NCBI GenBank assembly: GCA_023426505.1
Contig: JAFAAP010000287.1
Location: 1 to 26,232 of the forward strand
Direction: 5' to 3'
DNA length: 26,232 bases
Source: Pseudomonadota bacterium
Lineage (GTDB): Bacteria > Pseudomonadota > Alphaproteobacteria > Rhizobiales > Beijerinckiaceae
In this document: one piece after another, positions 24,195-26,232 of the stretch
Layout of the letters: the number at the start of each line of letters is the position of its first letter
How positions within the stretch are numbered: position 1 is the stretch's first letter
The notes under the pieces: model-generated
Told to the model about the DNA's origin: nothing
Databases searched by the model: none
Seen by the model: the letters and a program-made list of their open reading frames with translations, nothing else
Translations under genes and position numbers: made by a program

Positions 24195-24822
24195 CAATCG
24201 AGACACTGACGGTTGGATCCGCCTGCTCGCCCCACAGTTCCCGGCCCGCGAAGCAGACCGTGTAGAGCCATTCCGGCCTCTCGCCTTGCCCATGAGCGTT
24301 CGTGTCCGGGAACACGTGGGCGCCGTGCACCAACTCAACAACTCCTGCCTTGCCGCGGGCATAGCGCGGCAGGCGGGTGTGGCCTTGGGGGTGCATGTTG
24401 CGGGTCCAGACAAGATCGCCTACTGCGAAGCGGGCCGGCTGCGCAACCGGGCGATCCGTCGGGCCGCCGCGGGTCAGAACCGCGGGCACATCTTCCGCCT
24501 TGAGCACGCGCTTGATCGGCACCGGCTCCACCAGAGCCTTGCCGCGCCTCAATTCCTCGTCGCTGACGAGCCCGGCCGCGACGACCAGCTTTTCCACCCC
24601 CTTGGTCCAGATCTCATAGTAACTCGAGGTGAGATACTCAGCTGGCGGCAGAGACTCGCGGGCATGCCGGCTCATGTCGAGGTTCCAGCTGCCCGTGGCT
24701 CCCATCGCGAGGGTCAGGCCGAAGGCGCGCCGCTCCCACTCGGCATGAAACCAGGGCTCGTCCTGCTCGATCCTGATCGGGCCAAAGCCCATCATGCCGC
24801 CGAGGTCCTGGGCCCCATTCAT
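24163..24822 (-). CDS. nthB: Nitrile hydratase beta subunit
   Basis: A 219-residue protein that starts MNGAQDLGGMMGFGPI, the hallmark N-terminus of nitrile hydratase beta subunits. Internal matches include WERRAFGLTLAMGATG, SYYEIWTKGVEKL and, near the C-terminus, FAVGDLVWTRNMHPQGHTRL, YARGKAGVVE and LYTVCFAGRELWG. With the alpha subunit it hydrates nitriles to amides in the cytoplasm. Its ATG overlaps the alpha stop (ATGA), so synthesis of the two subunits is coupled. Length and domain order are normal; no lesion is seen. Confidence 0.95.
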   Translation of the reverse strand: MNGAQDLGGMMGFGPIRIEQDEPWFHAEWERRAFGLTLAMGATGSWNLDMSRHARESLPPAEYLTSSYYEIWTKGVEKLVVAAGLVSDEELRRGKALVEPVPIKRVLKAEDVPAVLTRGGPTDRPVAQPARFAVGDLVWTRNMHPQGHTRLPRYARGKAGVVELVHGAHVFPDTNAHGQGERPEWLYTVCFAGRELWGEQADPTVSVSIDAWESYLEPA

Positions 24823-25448
24823 CGGGCGACCTCCGGCTGCAGGGCGAGACCGGCGCCGATCATGGAATCGCGGGTGACGAGTTCGGCCAACGTCTCCTCA
24901 CTCATGCCCTCGGTTCCCTCGGGGCGCATCGGGATCACAAGGTACCTGACCTCAGCAGTCGAGTCCCAAACACGGATACGGGTCGTCTCCGGCAGATGGA
25001 CGCCAAACTCGGCAAGAACGCCCCGGGGGTCGAGCACAGCTCGGGAGCGGTAAGGTGCGGACTTGTACCAGACCGGCGGGAGGCCGAGCACCGGCCATGG
25101 GTAGCACGAGCACAGGGTGCATACGACCATGTTGTGTTGATCCGGGGTGTTCTCGACCGCCACCATGTGCTCGCCCTGACGCCCAATAAAGCCCAGGGAC
25201 GCAATCGCGGCCGTCGCGTCGGTTCGAAGCCACTCGCGGTAGTCTGGATCGGTCCAAGCCTTGGCGACCACTTTGGCGCCGTTGCGGGGTCCGACCTTGA
25301 CCTCATAGGTCTGCACCAGCGCGTTGATGGCCGCCGGATCCACATAACCCTTCTCAACCAGGACTGATTCGAGTGCGCGCACGCGCAGCTCGATCTCGGA
25401 GAGATGGCTGTGGTCGTCGTGATCCTGGTGGTGATGCTCGTGCCCCAT
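24819..25448 (-). CDS. nthA: Nitrile hydratase alpha subunit, cobalt type, His-rich N-terminus
   Basis: A 209-residue catalytic subunit. The metal-binding motif is VCTLCSCYPWP (Cys110, Cys113, Ser114, Cys115); threonine in CTLCSC is characteristic of cobalt enzymes, whereas iron enzymes have CSLCSC. Cys113 and Cys115 would be the oxidised cysteines. The N-terminus, MGHEHHHQDHDDHSH, is unusually rich in histidine and aspartate and could bind metal. The ATG follows GAGGGCGG. First gene of the alpha-beta-accessory operon, which is compact and undamaged although surrounded by transposon relics. Confidence 0.96.
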   Translation of the reverse strand: MGHEHHHQDHDDHSHLSEIELRVRALESVLVEKGYVDPAAINALVQTYEVKVGPRNGAKVVAKAWTDPDYREWLRTDATAAIASLGFIGRQGEHMVAVENTPDQHNMVVCTLCSCYPWPVLGLPPVWYKSAPYRSRAVLDPRGVLAEFGVHLPETTRIRVWDSTAEVRYLVIPMRPEGTEGMSEETLAELVTRDSMIGAGLALQPEVAR

Positions 25449-25675
25449 GCGTACCGCCCTCGCCTGCTCGGATGAGCCGAAGCCACTCTACCCAAGCGAT
25501 GGTGGCGAGGCCAGCCATGGCTTTGCCGATCAACCTCCTGGGAGCAGTCTCTGCAAGAAGCTTGCGCAGTCGCAGAGACCACTTGGCTCCCTAGAGAAGC
25601 CGCTTGATCTCAAACACCGCAGCAACAAGCACAGATGAGATCACGAGCCTCGTTACAAAGTGTCGGCGCGCAAGG
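25449..25675. other. Region upstream of the nitrile hydratase operon
   Basis: No gene recognised. GTCTCTGC (25547-25554) and GCAGAGAC (25572-25579) are perfect 8-bp inverted arms about 100 bp upstream of the alpha start and could be an operator or the stem of a leader structure. No clear -35/-10 pair is visible. The part from about 25650 (TTACAAAGTGTCGG) probably belongs to a decayed transposable element. Confidence 0.4.
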
Positions 25676-25723
25676 CCCCGTCGTTCAGGGCGGGGATGGA
25701 TCGCGCCAGCCGATGCCATCGGC
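25676..25723 (+). repeat. Hairpin and palindrome upstream of TnpB relic 2
   Basis: CCCCGTC pairs with GGCGGGG (one G-U pair) around a short loop (25676-25695), and GCCGATG-C-CATCGGC (25709-25723) is a perfect 7-bp palindrome. Hairpins of the type GCCCCGTCGTTCAGGGCGGG are common at the ends of TnpB-carrying elements, so this may be an element end; not proven. Confidence 0.4.
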
Positions 25724-25759
25724 TGTGGGTTGCTCCTGTTTTGATCGAATGGTCAAGCT

Positions 25760-26041
25760 ATGACGCTGCGGAACGCCTTCAGGTTGGACCTGCGCTCGAT
25801 CAGCGCCCAGGACCGGCTGATGCGCCGGTTCTGTGGCTCACGCCGCTTCGCCGGCCTGCTGGAGGACAGGCACGCCTGGCGCGGCGGAGGGGTGAGCGCG
25901 GTTGATCCGACGAACACCAGCCGGGCGTGTCCAGGCTGCGGGCATGGCGCTGCCGAGAACCGCAAGGCGCCGGCGAGGTTGGCGTGCGCTTTGAGTGGCC
26001 TTGAGGATCATGCCGATCGGGCGGCGGCACGGAAGATCTGA
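25760..26041 (+). pseudogene. Second TnpB relic with central deletion
   Basis: A continuous 93-residue frame joins a TnpB-like N-terminus (MTLRNAFRLDLRSISAQD, RLMRRFCGSRRFAG) straight to a TnpB C-terminus (GGGVSAVDPTNTSRACPGCG, then GAAENRK and EDHADRAAARK). Full-length family members are about 350-450 residues long. The first CxxC of the zinc ribbon is intact, but the second has become CALS. The first RuvC aspartate and the catalytic glutamate are absent. It is thus a deletion derivative, similar in plan to the relic at 22888-23530 but from a different TnpB subgroup. Confidence 0.72.
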
Positions 26042-26148
26042 TGGGCGGCAGGCCCGGTTCACCTGCGGAGCGACTTCGCTCGTCAGAGCGTCGGCCCCGG
26101 AACCCACCCACGTGAAGCCGGGCCGTGCAGCCTCGCCCACGGGAGGAG

Positions 26149-26179
26149 CCTCTCTCTTCAGGAAGGGGAGGATGTCAGC
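26149..26179 (+). repeat. Right-end / omega-RNA-like hairpin of TnpB relic 2
   Basis: CCTCTCTCTT and AAGGGGAGG pair with G-U wobbles around a short loop, followed by ATGTCAGC. The stretch GGGGAGGATGTCAGC matches GGGGACGACGTCAGC at 23599-23613 in 13 of 15 bases, the corresponding position after relic 1. Confidence 0.5.
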
Positions 26180-26193
26180 ATATGGCCGGGAGC

Positions 26194-26213
26194 CCTCGCC
26201 CTTGAGGGCGAGG
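26194..26213. repeat. Perfect hairpin at the right edge
   Basis: CCTCGCCCT-TG-AGGGCGAGG is a 9-bp perfect inverted repeat, followed by AGGGATAG. It may be the end of another TnpB-type element or a terminator for a gene beyond the window; there is no T-run. Confidence 0.5.
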
Positions 26214-26232
26214 AGGGATAGGCCTGCTACGG

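Noticed and set aside
1..26232. tRNA, rRNA, CRISPR-Cas, phage genes or a replication origin
   Set aside because: I looked for cloverleaf-like stems with CCA ends, direct-repeat arrays, and structural or replication proteins and saw none; a covariance-model scan would be needed to exclude small RNAs.

Overview
The window is GC-rich with tightly packed operons. Gene content (haem peroxidase with RTX repeats, PrtD-type secretion ATPase, LuxR-type response regulators, cobalt-type nitrile hydratase, relics of IS110, IS6 and TnpB-carrying elements) suggests an alphaproteobacterium, probably Hyphomicrobiales and perhaps Methylobacteriaceae (for example Microvirga or Methylobacterium). The lineage is inferred from protein resemblance only.

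Region 1 (1-10827, minus strand) is a type I secretion operon. A 2464-residue secreted animal-type haem peroxidase with several RTX blocks is followed, after a perfect 12-bp intercistronic hairpin, by a PrtD-family permease/ATPase. The ATPase stop overlaps (ATGA) the start of a protein with one membrane helix, a proline-rich stalk, an Ig/cadherin-like domain and a long RTX array that runs off the left edge. The peroxidase resembles the RTX haem peroxidases called MopA, linked to Mn(II) oxidation in Aurantimonas and Erythrobacter.

Region 2 (10828-14569) holds regulators: a NarL-type sensor kinase and response regulator overlapping on the minus strand, and a divergent orphan LuxR-type response regulator on the plus strand. 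Intergenic DNA here and upstream of the peroxidase shares short motifs around CCAAGG, so one of these regulators may control the peroxidase operon.

Region 3 (14803-21814) begins with a truncated IS110 transposase, followed by a five-gene minus-strand amino-sugar operon. In transcription order it encodes a LacI regulator fused in frame to glucosamine-6-phosphate deaminase (NagB), a Sec-exported solute-binding protein, a short NagA, a paralogous Tat-type solute-binding protein and an aldose 1-epimerase-like protein. A LacI-type palindrome overlaps the putative promoter. No ABC permease or ATPase lies nearby.

Region 4 (21985-26232) is a transposon graveyard: two IS6-family relics and two internally deleted TnpB genes that keep both ends and have hairpins resembling element right ends or omega-RNA 3' ends. 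Between the TnpB relics is an intact, overlapping nitrile hydratase operon (alpha, beta, accessory protein), probably a laterally acquired cassette.

The most notable points are the LacI-NagB fusion, the membrane-anchored RTX protein coupled to the secretion ATPase, the two solute-binding proteins without a transporter, and the paired TnpB deletion relics.
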